Positions 1-8,094 of a DNA stretch of 64,000 bases are shown piece by piece. The position numbers and the translations under genes were made by a program. The DNA lies in contig CAVOLE010000031.1 in assembly GCA_963696665.1 (NCBI GenBank), positions 434,001 through 498,000 on the forward strand, read 5' to 3'. Origin of the DNA: Roseiarcus sp963696665 (lineage in GTDB: Bacteria; Pseudomonadota; Alphaproteobacteria; Rhizobiales; Beijerinckiaceae). The stretch's first letter is position 1, and the number at the start of each line of letters is the position of its first letter. The notes below the pieces were generated by a model. That model was not told the DNA's origin, ran no database searches, and saw only the letters and a program-made list of their open reading frames with translations.

Positions 1-1071
1 CCGATTTTGTGCGTCGTCCAGCTCGCCTCGGACGAGGAAGCGCTGGCGATCGACGCGCTGGCTCCGGGCCTCGACCTCGAGCCGCTCTTGCAACTGATGG
101 CGGATGAGGACGTTGTCAAGGTCTTCCACGCCGCCAGGCAAGATCTTGAGATTTTCTGGAAGCTTTCCGGGCTCGTGCCAACGCCGCTGTTCGACACCCA
201 GGTCGCGGCGATGGTCTGCGGCTATGGGGAGCAGGTGTCCTACAGCGAGCTTGCGCAATCGATCTGTCATGTCGCAATCGACAAGTCGTCTCGGTTCACC
301 GACTGGGCGCGCCGCCCGCTGGCCGAAGCGCAGATTGCTTACGCGATCGGCGACGTGACCCACCTGCGCGAGATTTATAAATCCCTGTCGAAGCGGGTGA
401 CGGCCGCCGGGCGCCAGTCCTGGCTTGACGACGAGATGAAGACGCTGAACTCGCCTTCGACCTACGAGCAGCATCCCGAGCGCGCATGGGAGCGGTACAA
501 GAACAAGGCGCGCAAGCCCCGCGATCTCGCGGTGCTGATGGAGCTTGCCGCCTGGCGCGAAAGCGAGGCGCAAGCGCGCGACGTGCCCCGCTCGCGTGTT
601 CTAAAGGACGAGGTGCTGATCGAGCTTGCGCTCGCCGCCCCGCGCACCGCAGAGGCGCTCGCCAACCTGCGCGCCTTCCCGCGCGGGATGGAGCGCTCCC
701 GCTCTGGCGGAGAAATCCTGGCGGCGATCGAACGCGGGCTCGAGCGCGACCCCAAGACGGTGCCGAAGATCGAGCGCGAGCGACGCAACGGCGTCAATGT
801 CGGCGCGACCGTCGAATTGCTCAAGGTGCTCTTGAGGCAAGTGAGCGAGGAGAGCGGCGTCGCCGGCAAGCTGATCGCCACTGTCGACGATCTCGAAGCG
901 ATCGCCCAGAGCGACAAAGCCGCGGTGCCGGCTCTCAACGGCTGGCGACGGAAACTGTTCGGCGAACAAGCGCTCGAACTCAAGCGGGGGCGCTTGGCGC
1001 TGACGGTCGAAAACGGCAAGGTCGTGACGCTCGAATGGAAGGACGCCGAGGCGCCGCACCCCGCCGTTTGA
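1..1071 (+). CDS. rnd: Ribonuclease D, 5' end outside the window
   Basis: 3'-to-5' exoribonuclease that trims tRNA precursors and other structured RNA in the cytoplasm. The frame is open from base 1, so the start and the first DEDD motif (the D-x-E near the N-terminus) lie upstream of the window. What remains shows the second exonuclease motif (HAARQDLEIFW, near base 130), DTQVAA, and the third motif Y-x3-D (YAIGDVTHLREIY, near base 345). A C-terminal HRDC region follows, with an AWRESEAQARDVPRSRVLKD core. The gene converges on lolD; a palindromic repeat (1133-1202) fills the gap. The product is clear; only the N-terminus is missing. Confidence 0.95.
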   Translation, partial: PILCVVQLASDEEALAIDALAPGLDLEPLLQLMADEDVVKVFHAARQDLEIFWKLSGLVPTPLFDTQVAAMVCGYGEQVSYSELAQSICHVAIDKSSRFTDWARRPLAEAQIAYAIGDVTHLREIYKSLSKRVTAAGRQSWLDDEMKTLNSPSTYEQHPERAWERYKNKARKPRDLAVLMELAAWRESEAQARDVPRSRVLKDEVLIELALAAPRTAEALANLRAFPRGMERSRSGGEILAAIERGLERDPKTVPKIERERRNGVNVGATVELLKVLLRQVSEESGVAGKLIATVDDLEAIAQSDKAAVPALNGWRRKLFGEQALELKRGRLALTVENGKVVTLEWKDAEAPHPAV

Positions 1072-1132
1072 GACAGGCGCACGGCTGCGTCGTCTAAACT
1101 AAACCAAATTGCATTTGGGTCGAACCGCGACC

Positions 1133-1202
1133 CGTCATTGCGAGCCATAGGGCGTCAGGCGCCCGTCCTTCTGGACGGGCTACGGCTCCTCACGATGACG
1201 AT
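1133..1202. repeat. Dispersed palindromic element, family A copy 1
   Basis: Begins CGTCATTGCGAG and ends CTCACGATGACG, imperfect terminal inverted repeats. It carries an internal hairpin GCCCGTCC-ttct-GGACGGGC. It lies between the convergent ends of rnd and lolD and stops right at the lolD stop codon. Related copies are at 19223-19351 and 56539-56629. Confidence 0.85.
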
Positions 1203-1898
1203 TTACCCCATCTCGCTGACCCGCCCATCGCGGAGGGTGACGCGGCGGTCCATGCGGGCGGCGAGGTCCATGTTGTGCGTCGCGACGAGGGCCGCAAGGC
1301 CGCTCGCCCTGACGAGCGCCGAAAGCGTGCCGAATACATGGTCGGCGGTCTTCGGATCGAGATTGCCGGTCGGCTCGTCCGCAAGCAACACACGCGGGCC
1401 GTTGGCGACCGCGCGCGCGATGGCGACGCGCTGCTGCTCTCCCCCGGACAGTTCCGCGGGGCGGTGGCTCTCGCGCTCGGCGAGACCGAGATAGCCGAGG
1501 AGTTCGCGCGCGCGGGACGCGGCCTGAGCCCGCGGCAGCCCCGCAATCATCTGCGGCAGGATGAGGTTCTCGAGCGCGGAGAACTCCGGCAGCAGGTGAT
1601 GGAACTGGTAGACGAAACCGATTTCCGTGCGTCTGAGAGCGGTCCGCTTGTCATCGCTCATCGTCGAGGTCGGTGCGCCGCCGATCCTCACTTCCCCGGC
1701 GTCGGGCCGCTCCAACAGGCCTGCTAGATGCAGAAGCGTCGACTTTCCGGCGCCGGACGGGGCAATGAGCGCCACCGACTGACCCGGAGACAGTTCGAGT
1801 GAAGCGCCGTTCAGAACTTCGACCGTGGTGTCGCCGCGCCCGTAGCGGCGCTCGACGGCGTCGAGCGAAAGCGCAGCGATCCGCGTCTGATTATTCAT
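1203..1898 (-). CDS. lolD: Lipoprotein-releasing ABC transporter, ATP-binding protein LolD
   Basis: ATPase that powers release of outer-membrane lipoproteins from the inner membrane together with the LolC/E permease. About 231 residues, normal for LolD. Visible motifs are Walker A GPSGAGKST, Q-loop FVYQFHHLLPEF (the LolD/MacB-like form), signature LSGGEQQR, Walker B VLLADEPTGNLD and the H-loop ATHN. The start is the ATG at 1898: ATGAATAA contains both this start and the TAA stop of the upstream permease, an eight-base overlap that suggests translational coupling. A longer frame to 1961 would overlap the permease further and adds no family sequence. Confidence 0.95.
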   Translation of the reverse strand: MNNQTRIAALSLDAVERRYGRGDTTVEVLNGASLELSPGQSVALIAPSGAGKSTLLHLAGLLERPDAGEVRIGGAPTSTMSDDKRTALRRTEIGFVYQFHHLLPEFSALENLILPQMIAGLPRAQAASRARELLGYLGLAERESHRPAELSGGEQQRVAIARAVANGPRVLLADEPTGNLDPKTADHVFGTLSALVRASGLAALVATHNMDLAARMDRRVTLRDGRVSEMG

Positions 1899-3189
1899 AA
1901 CGCAGCGCCTCGACCGGATCGAGCTTGGCCGCGCGCCAGGACGGATAGATCGTCGCCGCAAGCGACAAGATCAGAGCCATCGCGACGACGGATAGAACGT
2001 CGCGCGGCTCAACCCGCGAGGGCAATTGCGAGAGGAAATAAAATTCAGAGGGAAAGAGATTTTCCCCCGTGACCCAGCTCAAGAATTTGCGGATCGGCTC
2101 GACGTTGTAGGCAACCAAAAGCCCAAGCGCGAGGCCGACGGCCGTGCCGAGAAATCCGATGGTCGCGCCGATGATGAGAAAGATGCGCATGATGGCGCCA
2201 CGCGTCGCGCCCATCGTGCGCAGGACGGCGATCGCGCGCGCCTTGTCCTGCACCAGCATGATGAGGCCGGAGATGATGTTGAGCGCGGCCACCAGCACGA
2301 TCAGCGTCAGAATGGCGAACATCACGTTGCTCTCGACGGCGAGCGCGTCGAAAAAGCTGCGGTTGAGCTGCCGCCAGTCGGTGTCGATCATCGGGCGCCC
2401 TTGGGCCGGCTCGATTGCGCGCCGCATCGCGTCCATATTGTCGGGATCGGCGACATAGACCTCGATCACGCTCGCCTGACCGTCCTGATTGAAGAAGCTC
2501 TGGGCCTCGCCGAGCGGCATGAAAATGAAGGTGTTGTCGAAGGTGGTCATGCCGATTTGGAAAATGGCCGCGACCGTATAGGTCTTCATGCGCGGCGCGA
2601 CGCCGAACGGCGTCTCCGCGCCATGCGGCGCCATGATGGTGATCTTGTCGCCGGACCTCAGGCTCAAGTGCTCGGCAAGCTTGGAGCCGACCGCCACGCC
2701 CTGGCCTGAGTCAAACCCGTCTAGCGAGCCCTGAATGATGTGCCCCTCGACACCCGGCAGGCGCTTGAGATCGTTTGCCCGAATGCCGCGCACCAGCGCG
2801 CCCGACGAGCCATAGGGGGAGCTTGCGAACGCCTGGCCCTCAACCAGCGGCAGCGCCAAGGTGACGCCGGGAACCTTGCTCACGCGCTCTGTGACCGCGT
2901 CGTAGTCGGTGAGCGGCGTCTCGACCCCTTGCAGAAACATGTGGCCGTTGAGGCCGATCATCTTGTCCATGAGATCATGGCGAAAGCCGTTCATCACCGA
3001 CATGACGACGATCAGCGCCGCCACGCCAAGCACGATGCCGAGGAACGAGAAGCCGGCGATGACCGAGATCGAGCGCTGGGCGTTACGCGCGCGCAGGTAA
3101 CGAAAAGCGACCATCCACTCGAAAGCGGAGAAGGCCTTGGTCGCCGGCGCGGTCTGTGGCGCGGTGCCTTCCAGCGCGACGGCGGTCAA
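1891..3189 (-). CDS. lolC: Lipoprotein-releasing ABC transporter permease (LolC/LolE family)
   Basis: Inner-membrane permease of the Lol lipoprotein export system, 432 residues. It has an N-terminal cytoplasmic stretch, a first membrane helix around residues 41-64 (FLGIVLGVAALIVVMSVMNGFR), a large periplasmic MacB-type domain, and three C-terminal helices (about 285-310, 330-355 and 395-415) typical of FtsX-like permeases; it ends in PVEALRYE. Alphaproteobacteria usually have one permease doing both LolC and LolE roles, and only one is present here. The start is a TTG preceded by GAGG about seven bases upstream. It is in an operon with lolD, overlapping it by eight bases. Confidence 0.92.
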   Translation of the reverse strand: MTAVALEGTAPQTAPATKAFSAFEWMVAFRYLRARNAQRSISVIAGFSFLGIVLGVAALIVVMSVMNGFRHDLMDKMIGLNGHMFLQGVETPLTDYDAVTERVSKVPGVTLALPLVEGQAFASSPYGSSGALVRGIRANDLKRLPGVEGHIIQGSLDGFDSGQGVAVGSKLAEHLSLRSGDKITIMAPHGAETPFGVAPRMKTYTVAAIFQIGMTTFDNTFIFMPLGEAQSFFNQDGQASVIEVYVADPDNMDAMRRAIEPAQGRPMIDTDWRQLNRSFFDALAVESNVMFAILTLIVLVAALNIISGLIMLVQDKARAIAVLRTMGATRGAIMRIFLIIGATIGFLGTAVGLALGLLVAYNVEPIRKFLSWVTGENLFPSEFYFLSQLPSRVEPRDVLSVVAMALILSLAATIYPSWRAAKLDPVEALRYE

Positions 3190-3357
3190 CGCATGCCTCG
3201 CTGCGGAGAGCTGCAGCCGCCGCGTTGACAGGATCCGTCATGGCCATCCACGCGGTTGCGCGCGTTTTCCGTGGACGAAGCGCGGCAGTGCGAACCGACC
3301 TTCAATGCGCTCGGTCCCGGCCCTTGCGACGGTCGGCGTGCGCGCCCCACGCCGTGG

Positions 3358-3380
3358 ATGGCCGGGTCAAGCCCGGCCAT
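3358..3380. repeat. REP-like perfect palindrome ATGGCCGGG / CCCGGCCAT
   Basis: Nine-base perfect arms around a TCAAG loop, in the 226-base gap between proS and lolC. Read on the minus strand this family encodes MAGLDPAIH, a short string often seen in spurious annotations of Hyphomicrobiales intergenic repeats. No gene is supported in the gap; the element could form a hairpin in the proS-lolC transcript. Confidence 0.8.
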
Positions 3381-3415
3381 GACGCCAGGAGCCTCGCGGG
3401 AGGCGCCGCTCTTCA

Positions 3416-4744
3416 TCACGCCCGCCCACCAAGCTTTGTGATCGCCGCGTCGACGCTGATCAGCTCGCGCTCGTCCCCGCGGCGGCTCTTGAGCTCGACC
3501 TTTCCCTCGGCGAGGCTCTTGGGCCCGACAATGACCTGGCTTGGCGCGCCGACGAGATCCATGGTGGCGAATTTCGCGCCCGGCCGCTCATCGCGGTCGT
3601 CGTAGAGCACATCGACGCCCGCTTTTTCGAGTGATGCGTAGATGCGGCCGCAAGCCCCGTCGCAGGCCGCGTCGCCAATCTTGAGGTTCATGAGCCCGAC
3701 GCGAAATGGCGCAGCCGCCTCGGGCCAGATCGGGCCGTTCTCGTCGTGATTGGCCTCGATCAGCGCCGCGGCGAGCCGCGTCGGGCCGATGCCGTACGAG
3801 CCCATATGCACGAAATGCTCCTTGCCATCCGGTCCATTGACGACCGCCTTCATGGGCGCGGAATATTTGTTTCCGAAGTAGAAAATATGGCCGACCTCGA
3901 TCCCGCGTGCGGAAATCCGGTCCTTTGGATCAAGCTTTTCGAACGCCGCCTCATCATGCTTGTCGGACGTGGCGGCATAAAGCGAGGTCCACTTGTCGAC
4001 GACGCCCTGCATGGTCTCGGCATTGTCGAAGTCGATATCCTCCGGCGGCGTCTTGAACGACAGATAGTCGCGGTGGCAGAACACTTCGCTCTCGCCGGTC
4101 GAAGCGAGAATGATGAACTCGTGGCTGAGGTCGCCGCCGATCGGACCGGACTCCGCGCGCATCGGGATCGCGGTGAGACCGAAGCGCGCGAAGGTGCGCA
4201 GGTACGCGGTAAACTCCTTGTTGTAGGAATGGCGCGCGCCGGCCAGATCGAGGTCGAAGGTGTAGGCGTCCTTCATGAGGAACTCGCGCGACCGCATCAC
4301 GCCGAAGCGCGGCCTCACTTCGTCGCGGAACTTCCACTGGATGTGATAGAGATTGAGCGGCAGGTCCTTGTAGGAGCGCACCGAGGCGCGGAAGATCTCG
4401 GTGATCATCTCCTCGTTGGTGGGGCCGTACAGCATGTCGCGATCGTGCCGGTCGCGGATGCGCAGCATCTCCTTGCCGTAATCGTCGTAGCGGCCGGATT
4501 CGCGCCAGAGATCGGCGGACTGGATGGTCGGCATGAAGACCTCGATCGCGCCGGCACGGTTCTGCTCCTCGCGGATGATGGCGCAGATCTTGTGCAGCAC
4601 CCGGACGCCGAGCGGCAGCCAGGCGTAGCTGCCCGCCGCCTCCTGGCGGATCATGCCGGCGCGAAGCATCAGCCGGTGCGAGACGATTTCGGCCTCCTTC
4701 GGCGTCTCCTTCAGAATGGGCAGGAAATAACGGGACAGACGCAT
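3416..4744 (-). CDS. proS: Prolyl-tRNA synthetase (short alphaproteobacterial type)
   Basis: Class II aminoacyl-tRNA synthetase charging tRNA-Pro. At 442 residues it is the short 'type 2' ProS found in alphaproteobacteria, which lacks the inserted editing domain of the E. coli enzyme. Motif 1 region GSYAWLPLGVRVL is near residues 38-50, motif 2 FRDEVRPRFGVMRSREF near 138-155, and motif 3 MGSYGIGPTRLAAA near 335-348. The C-terminal about 95 residues are the anticodon-binding domain. The start ATG at 4744 matches the family N-terminus MRLSRYFLPILKE. It is the first gene of a run toward lolC-lolD. Confidence 0.97.
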   Translation of the reverse strand: MRLSRYFLPILKETPKEAEIVSHRLMLRAGMIRQEAAGSYAWLPLGVRVLHKICAIIREEQNRAGAIEVFMPTIQSADLWRESGRYDDYGKEMLRIRDRHDRDMLYGPTNEEMITEIFRASVRSYKDLPLNLYHIQWKFRDEVRPRFGVMRSREFLMKDAYTFDLDLAGARHSYNKEFTAYLRTFARFGLTAIPMRAESGPIGGDLSHEFIILASTGESEVFCHRDYLSFKTPPEDIDFDNAETMQGVVDKWTSLYAATSDKHDEAAFEKLDPKDRISARGIEVGHIFYFGNKYSAPMKAVVNGPDGKEHFVHMGSYGIGPTRLAAALIEANHDENGPIWPEAAAPFRVGLMNLKIGDAACDGACGRIYASLEKAGVDVLYDDRDERPGAKFATMDLVGAPSQVIVGPKSLAEGKVELKSRRGDERELISVDAAITKLGGRA

Positions 4745-4874
4745 TGGACAGGCTCGGCGGAATCAGACGCGAGGAAGCGCCTCGGGCCGAGGCCTTATGA
4801 CGCTAGTGAGCCAAAAAGGGCAAGCGGAGGCCAGGCCGATTCTTAAGAACAGCTGGCAGGCCGAGCCGCGCGCC

Positions 4875-5300
4875 TCAATGCGCGAGACTTTTTAGAAAAT
4901 TGAGGTCGACCAAGCCGGAGTGCTGCTTGGCCACCTTGCCCTTTTCGAACGCAATTAGCGTCGGAATGCCGCGAATGCCGAAGCGCGCCGCGATCGCCGG
5001 CTCGTCGTCGACGTTGACCTTGGCAAAGCGGGCGCGCGGCTCGAGCTCCTTGGCGGCGCGGTCGAAGATCGGCGCCATCGCGCGGCACGGCCCGCACCAG
5101 GGCGCCCAGAAGTCGACGATCAGCGGCATGTCGTTGCGCTCGACGTGCTTGTCGAAGGTCTTCGAGGTCAGCGCGATCGAGTCGCCGGTGAACAGGTTCG
5201 CCTTGCACGCTCCGCACTTGGCCTCGGAGGCGGGACGGTCGGCGGGGATGCGGTTGACCGCGGAGCAATGGGGACAGACGACGTGGGTGGATTCGGTCAT
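4875..5300 (-). CDS. trxC: Thioredoxin 2 (TrxC)
   Basis: Cytoplasmic thiol-disulfide reductase of the zinc-binding TrxC type, 141 residues. The N-terminal zinc ribbon is CPHCSAVNR...CGAC, followed by a thioredoxin fold with active site WAPWCGPCRAMAP and the cis-proline segment GIRGIPTL. The start is the ATG at 5300 (MTESTHVVCPHC), preceded by GAGAGGG about seven bases upstream; a longer frame upstream lacks family similarity. It is transcribed toward proS across a 130-base gap. A 14-base perfect palindrome at 5388-5401 lies about 90 bases upstream of the start and could be a regulatory site. TrxC is oxidative-stress induced in other bacteria; here that is inference. Confidence 0.95.
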   Translation of the reverse strand: MTESTHVVCPHCSAVNRIPADRPASEAKCGACKANLFTGDSIALTSKTFDKHVERNDMPLIVDFWAPWCGPCRAMAPIFDRAAKELEPRARFAKVNVDDEPAIAARFGIRGIPTLIAFEKGKVAKQHSGLVDLNFLKSLAH

Positions 5301-5387
5301 GGATGCGCCCTCTCGATGGCGCCTGCCAATATTTGGCCCCAATCGGCCGCGTTTCAAGCCGCCAAAGACCGCGACGCTGAGGTGAGT

Positions 5388-5401
5388 TCACGAATTCGTG
5401 A
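5388..5401. promoter_or_regulatory. Perfect 14-base palindrome TCACGAATTCGTGA
   Basis: Perfect dyad in the 229-base region between the divergent trxC and DUF2282 genes, so it could serve either. A near-identical palindrome, TCACGAATACGTGA, is at 36242-36255. A transcription-factor site is plausible but the factor is unknown. Confidence 0.4.
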
Positions 5402-5529
5402 TCATGGCGCACGGTAACCTCGTGAGCGCGGAGACGTACTCGCTGCAGGAGCCGGGAACGCTCCCCTGAACGGCGCGGCTCCCGCCACGCCCGAACCTAA
5501 CTTATTGCTCGGACAGAGGATTAACCTTC

Positions 5530-5811
5530 ATGAACGCCAGAAACGCCATCACCGCCGCCACCCTCGCCTGTTCGCTCGCCGCCGCGCTCGCCACTTCCGT
5601 CAAGGCTGGCCCGGCCCCCGTCCAGCCGGGCGCCGACAAGTGCTACGGCGTCGCGCTCGCCGGCAAGAACGATTGCGCCGCCGGCGCCGGCACGAGCTGC
5701 GCAGGCACCTCGACCGTGGACTACGATCCCGCCCACTGGAAATATGTCGCCAAGGGCACCTGCGAAGGCATGAAGACCCCGAAGGGCCATGGCTCGCTGA
5801 CCGCAATGTGA
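5530..5811 (+). CDS. DUF2282 family secreted small protein (bufferin/BufA1-like precursor)
   Basis: 93-residue secreted protein with an N-terminal signal peptide (about residues 1-26, ending TSVKA) and a short mature part with four spaced cysteines: KCYGVALAGKND-C, S-C-AGTST and G-T-C-EGM. This matches the DUF2282 family, whose members include bufferin precursors that are modified by MNIO (DUF692) enzymes and bind copper. Usual partners (a DUF692 enzyme and a DUF2063 partner) are not adjacent: neighbours are trxC and an acyl-CoA synthetase. An intrinsic terminator follows at 5840. The start ATG follows GGACAGAGGA at 5512-5521. Family assignment is firm; copper binding or modification here is inference. 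Confidence 0.85.
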   Translation: MNARNAITAATLACSLAAALATSVKAGPAPVQPGADKCYGVALAGKNDCAAGAGTSCAGTSTVDYDPAHWKYVAKGTCEGMKTPKGHGSLTAM

Positions 5812-5839
5812 GGCCAAGGTCTCCCTCCCTTGGTTCTCC

Positions 5840-5875
5840 GGCCCCGCCCCTCCCTGGCGGGGCCATTTCGTTTCC
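5840..5875 (+). terminator. Intrinsic terminator after the DUF2282 gene
   Basis: Nine-base perfect stem GGCCCCGCC / GGCGGGGCC with a seven-base loop, then ATTTCGTTT. It starts 28 bases after the stop of the DUF2282 gene, which supports a monocistronic transcript. It also abuts the 3' end of the convergent acyl-CoA synthetase gene. Confidence 0.85.
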
Positions 5876-5878
5876 GTG

Positions 5879-7591
5879 TCATGCCTCCGGAAAATCCTCG
5901 ATCCTGAATTCCGCCTCCGCCCGTTCGCCGCGCTCCGCAAGCGCGCTTTCCCGCTGGCGAAGCTCGACGCGCCGGATCTTCCCCGACACGGTCTTGGGCA
6001 GCTCATAGAATTCAAGCCGGCGCACCAGCTTGTAGGCCGAGAGGCGCCCGCGCATGTGCTTGAAGATCGCCGCGGCCGTCTCGCGGTTGGGGGCATGCCC
6101 TTGCGCGAGCGCGACATAGCCTTTGGCGATCGTGTAGCGCACCGGATCGGGCGCCGGCACGACGGCGGCCTCCGCGATCGCCGGATGTTCGATCAAAACA
6201 CTCTCAAGCTCGAACGGGCTCAAACGATAGTCGCTGGATTTGAACACGTCGTCGGCTCGGCCGACGAAGGTGATGTAGCCGTCGGCGTCGCGCATGGCGA
6301 CGTCGCCGGTCTTATAATATTCGCCCTCGATGGGCATAAGTCGCCCATGCTCGTTCTGGTAGCCGCTCATGAGGCCGGCGGGACGCGGACGCAGCGGAAG
6401 CGCGATCTCGCCGGTGTCGCTCTCGAGCCCTTCAGGGTCGATGAGCACCACCCGGTAGCCCGGCAACGGCCGCCCCATCGAGCCGGGAACGACGCGCTGT
6501 CCCGGCGAATTGCCGATCATCATGGTGGTCTCGGTTTGCCCGTAGGAATCGCGAAGAGCGAGGCCCCAGGCTCGGCTCACCTGCTCGATGATCTCCGGAT
6601 TGACCGGCTCGCCCGCGGCGTTGACCTCGCGCAAGACGACCTTCCATTGTCGCAAGTCATGCTGGATCAGCATCCGCCACACGGTCGGGGGCGCGCAAAA
6701 CACCGTGACCTCATGCTCGACCAGCGTGTCGAGGGCGGCGCGCGGCTCAAAGCGCTGGCTCAGCGCAAGCACCGCCGCGCCGGCGTTCCAGGGCGCGAAG
6801 AAGCTCGACCACGCGTGCTTGGCCCAGCCGGGCGAGGAAATGTTGAGATGCGCGTCGCCAGGTCTCAACCCCAGCCCGTACATCGTCGAGAGATGCCCGA
6901 TCGGGTAGCTCGCGTGGGTGTGCACCACCAATTTCGAGCGCGCCGTCGTGCCCGAGGTGAAATAAAGCAGCATCGGATCGTCGGCCTTCGTCGGGCCGTC
7001 CGGCTCGAAGAACTGGCTGCCCAAAAGCGTGGCGTAGCGCCGCCAGCCTGACGGAGCCGGGCCGACCGCGATCCGGTGCACGTCCTTCGCGAGGCCAGCG
7101 AATTTCTCCGCGTCCTGTCCATGCGCAACCAGATATTTCGCCTGGCCGCGCTCCAGACGGTCCGCGATGTCGGCGTGGCCTAGCGTCGGCATCGCCGGGA
7201 TCAGGACAAGGCCGAGTTTCATCGCCGCGAGCATCGTCGCCCAGAGTTCGGGAACGACGCCCAGCATCATCAACAGCCGATCGCCGCGCTTGGCGCCAAG
7301 CGAGCGCAGGCCGTTGGCGAGACGCGACGATTCCAGGCGGAGATCGGCGAAGGTCCGCGTCTCGACGCGCTCGCCGATCACCTTGAGCGCGATCTTCTCC
7401 CCATGCTCGCCGGCGGCGAGCTCGGCGTCGAACCATTCGAGCGCCCAGTTGAACTCGCGCGGGCGCGGCCAGGAAAAGGCGGCGCGCGCGCCGTGATAAT
7501 CCTGGCCAAGCTCAAGCAGCCGGTCGCGCGCCTCGCGGAAGGTCAGAGGCTCCGGGGCGGCGCGGGGCGAGGAGAAAGGCGAGAGGGACAT
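5879..7591 (-). CDS. AMP-dependent acyl-CoA synthetase/ligase
   Basis: ANL-superfamily enzyme activating a carboxylic acid to its acyl-CoA through an acyl-adenylate. About 570 residues. Visible core motifs are the P-loop YFTSGTTARSKLVVH, the A5 motif DSYGQTETT, the A7 motif YYKTGDVAMRDADGYI, the hinge GRADDVFKSSDYRLSP and a C-terminal lysine motif KTVSGKIRR. The sequence resembles medium-chain/benzoate-type ligases; the substrate cannot be read from motifs. The start chosen is the ATG at 7591 (MSLSPFSSPR); the frame extends to 7627 without family sequence. It converges on the DUF2282 gene. There are no obvious pathway neighbours. Confidence 0.88.
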   Translation of the reverse strand: MSLSPFSSPRAAPEPLTFREARDRLLELGQDYHGARAAFSWPRPREFNWALEWFDAELAAGEHGEKIALKVIGERVETRTFADLRLESSRLANGLRSLGAKRGDRLLMMLGVVPELWATMLAAMKLGLVLIPAMPTLGHADIADRLERGQAKYLVAHGQDAEKFAGLAKDVHRIAVGPAPSGWRRYATLLGSQFFEPDGPTKADDPMLLYFTSGTTARSKLVVHTHASYPIGHLSTMYGLGLRPGDAHLNISSPGWAKHAWSSFFAPWNAGAAVLALSQRFEPRAALDTLVEHEVTVFCAPPTVWRMLIQHDLRQWKVVLREVNAAGEPVNPEIIEQVSRAWGLALRDSYGQTETTMMIGNSPGQRVVPGSMGRPLPGYRVVLIDPEGLESDTGEIALPLRPRPAGLMSGYQNEHGRLMPIEGEYYKTGDVAMRDADGYITFVGRADDVFKSSDYRLSPFELESVLIEHPAIAEAAVVPAPDPVRYTIAKGYVALAQGHAPNRETAAAIFKHMRGRLSAYKLVRRLEFYELPKTVSGKIRRVELRQRESALAERGERAEAEFRIEDFPEA

Positions 7592-7696
7592 GGGCGCGAT
7601 AGTGACTCGGCTTGGCCTCTCCAGCAACGTCCCCGAAGCGCGGCAAGGCGGTCTGCCACGGCCAACAATTCAACCAGCGCGCGAGCTGGGCGCCAG

Positions 7697-7797
7697 GAAA
7701 TGCAAGGAAAACCAAGTAAAAATGCTTGCATTACCTTGTTCTTCTTTGGTCGAATTTGGCCTTTTCAATGGGTTACAGAGGAAAAAAGAAAAAAATT
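7697..7797. repeat. Dispersed element, family D copy 1 (CCAA hairpin plus CTTTTCAATGGGTTAC)
   Basis: Contains inverted arms AATGCAAG and CTTGCATT, then CGAATTTGGCCTTTTCAATG leading into GGGTTACAGAGG and an A-rich tract. The same layout is seen at 46900-46998 and, on the minus strand, at 37470-37530. The 503-base gap 7592-8094 holds this element and an A+T-rich stretch (about 7970-8030) but no supported gene. Confidence 0.6.
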
Positions 7798-8094
7798 AGC
7801 CGCCATCGCACTCGCGTTGAAGATTGTGAGAGGTCGCCGCAAAGCCCCGATTTCACCTCACGATCACCCCTTTGAACTCGCGTCTCGACTTGTGCGCAAG
7901 CAGCCGTCGAAGCCCATTTGTTCCTTCCTCGGGTGATCGGCGCGGAACCGGAGGCCCTTTTCGCGAGTGGGAAATCTAGCACGAATTCTGTTTACCGTAA
8001 ATCAATTTGTCATGAATTCGATAATCCCGCCGTATCCGACCAAACCGGCGGTCCCCTATGGAACCGCCCTTCATTTCGGCGGCTCACAGCTCTC

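Noticed and set aside
3186..3419. 77-residue minus-strand frame with MAGLDPAIH
   Set aside because: The sequence is the intergenic palindrome at 3358-3380, a well-known source of false genes.
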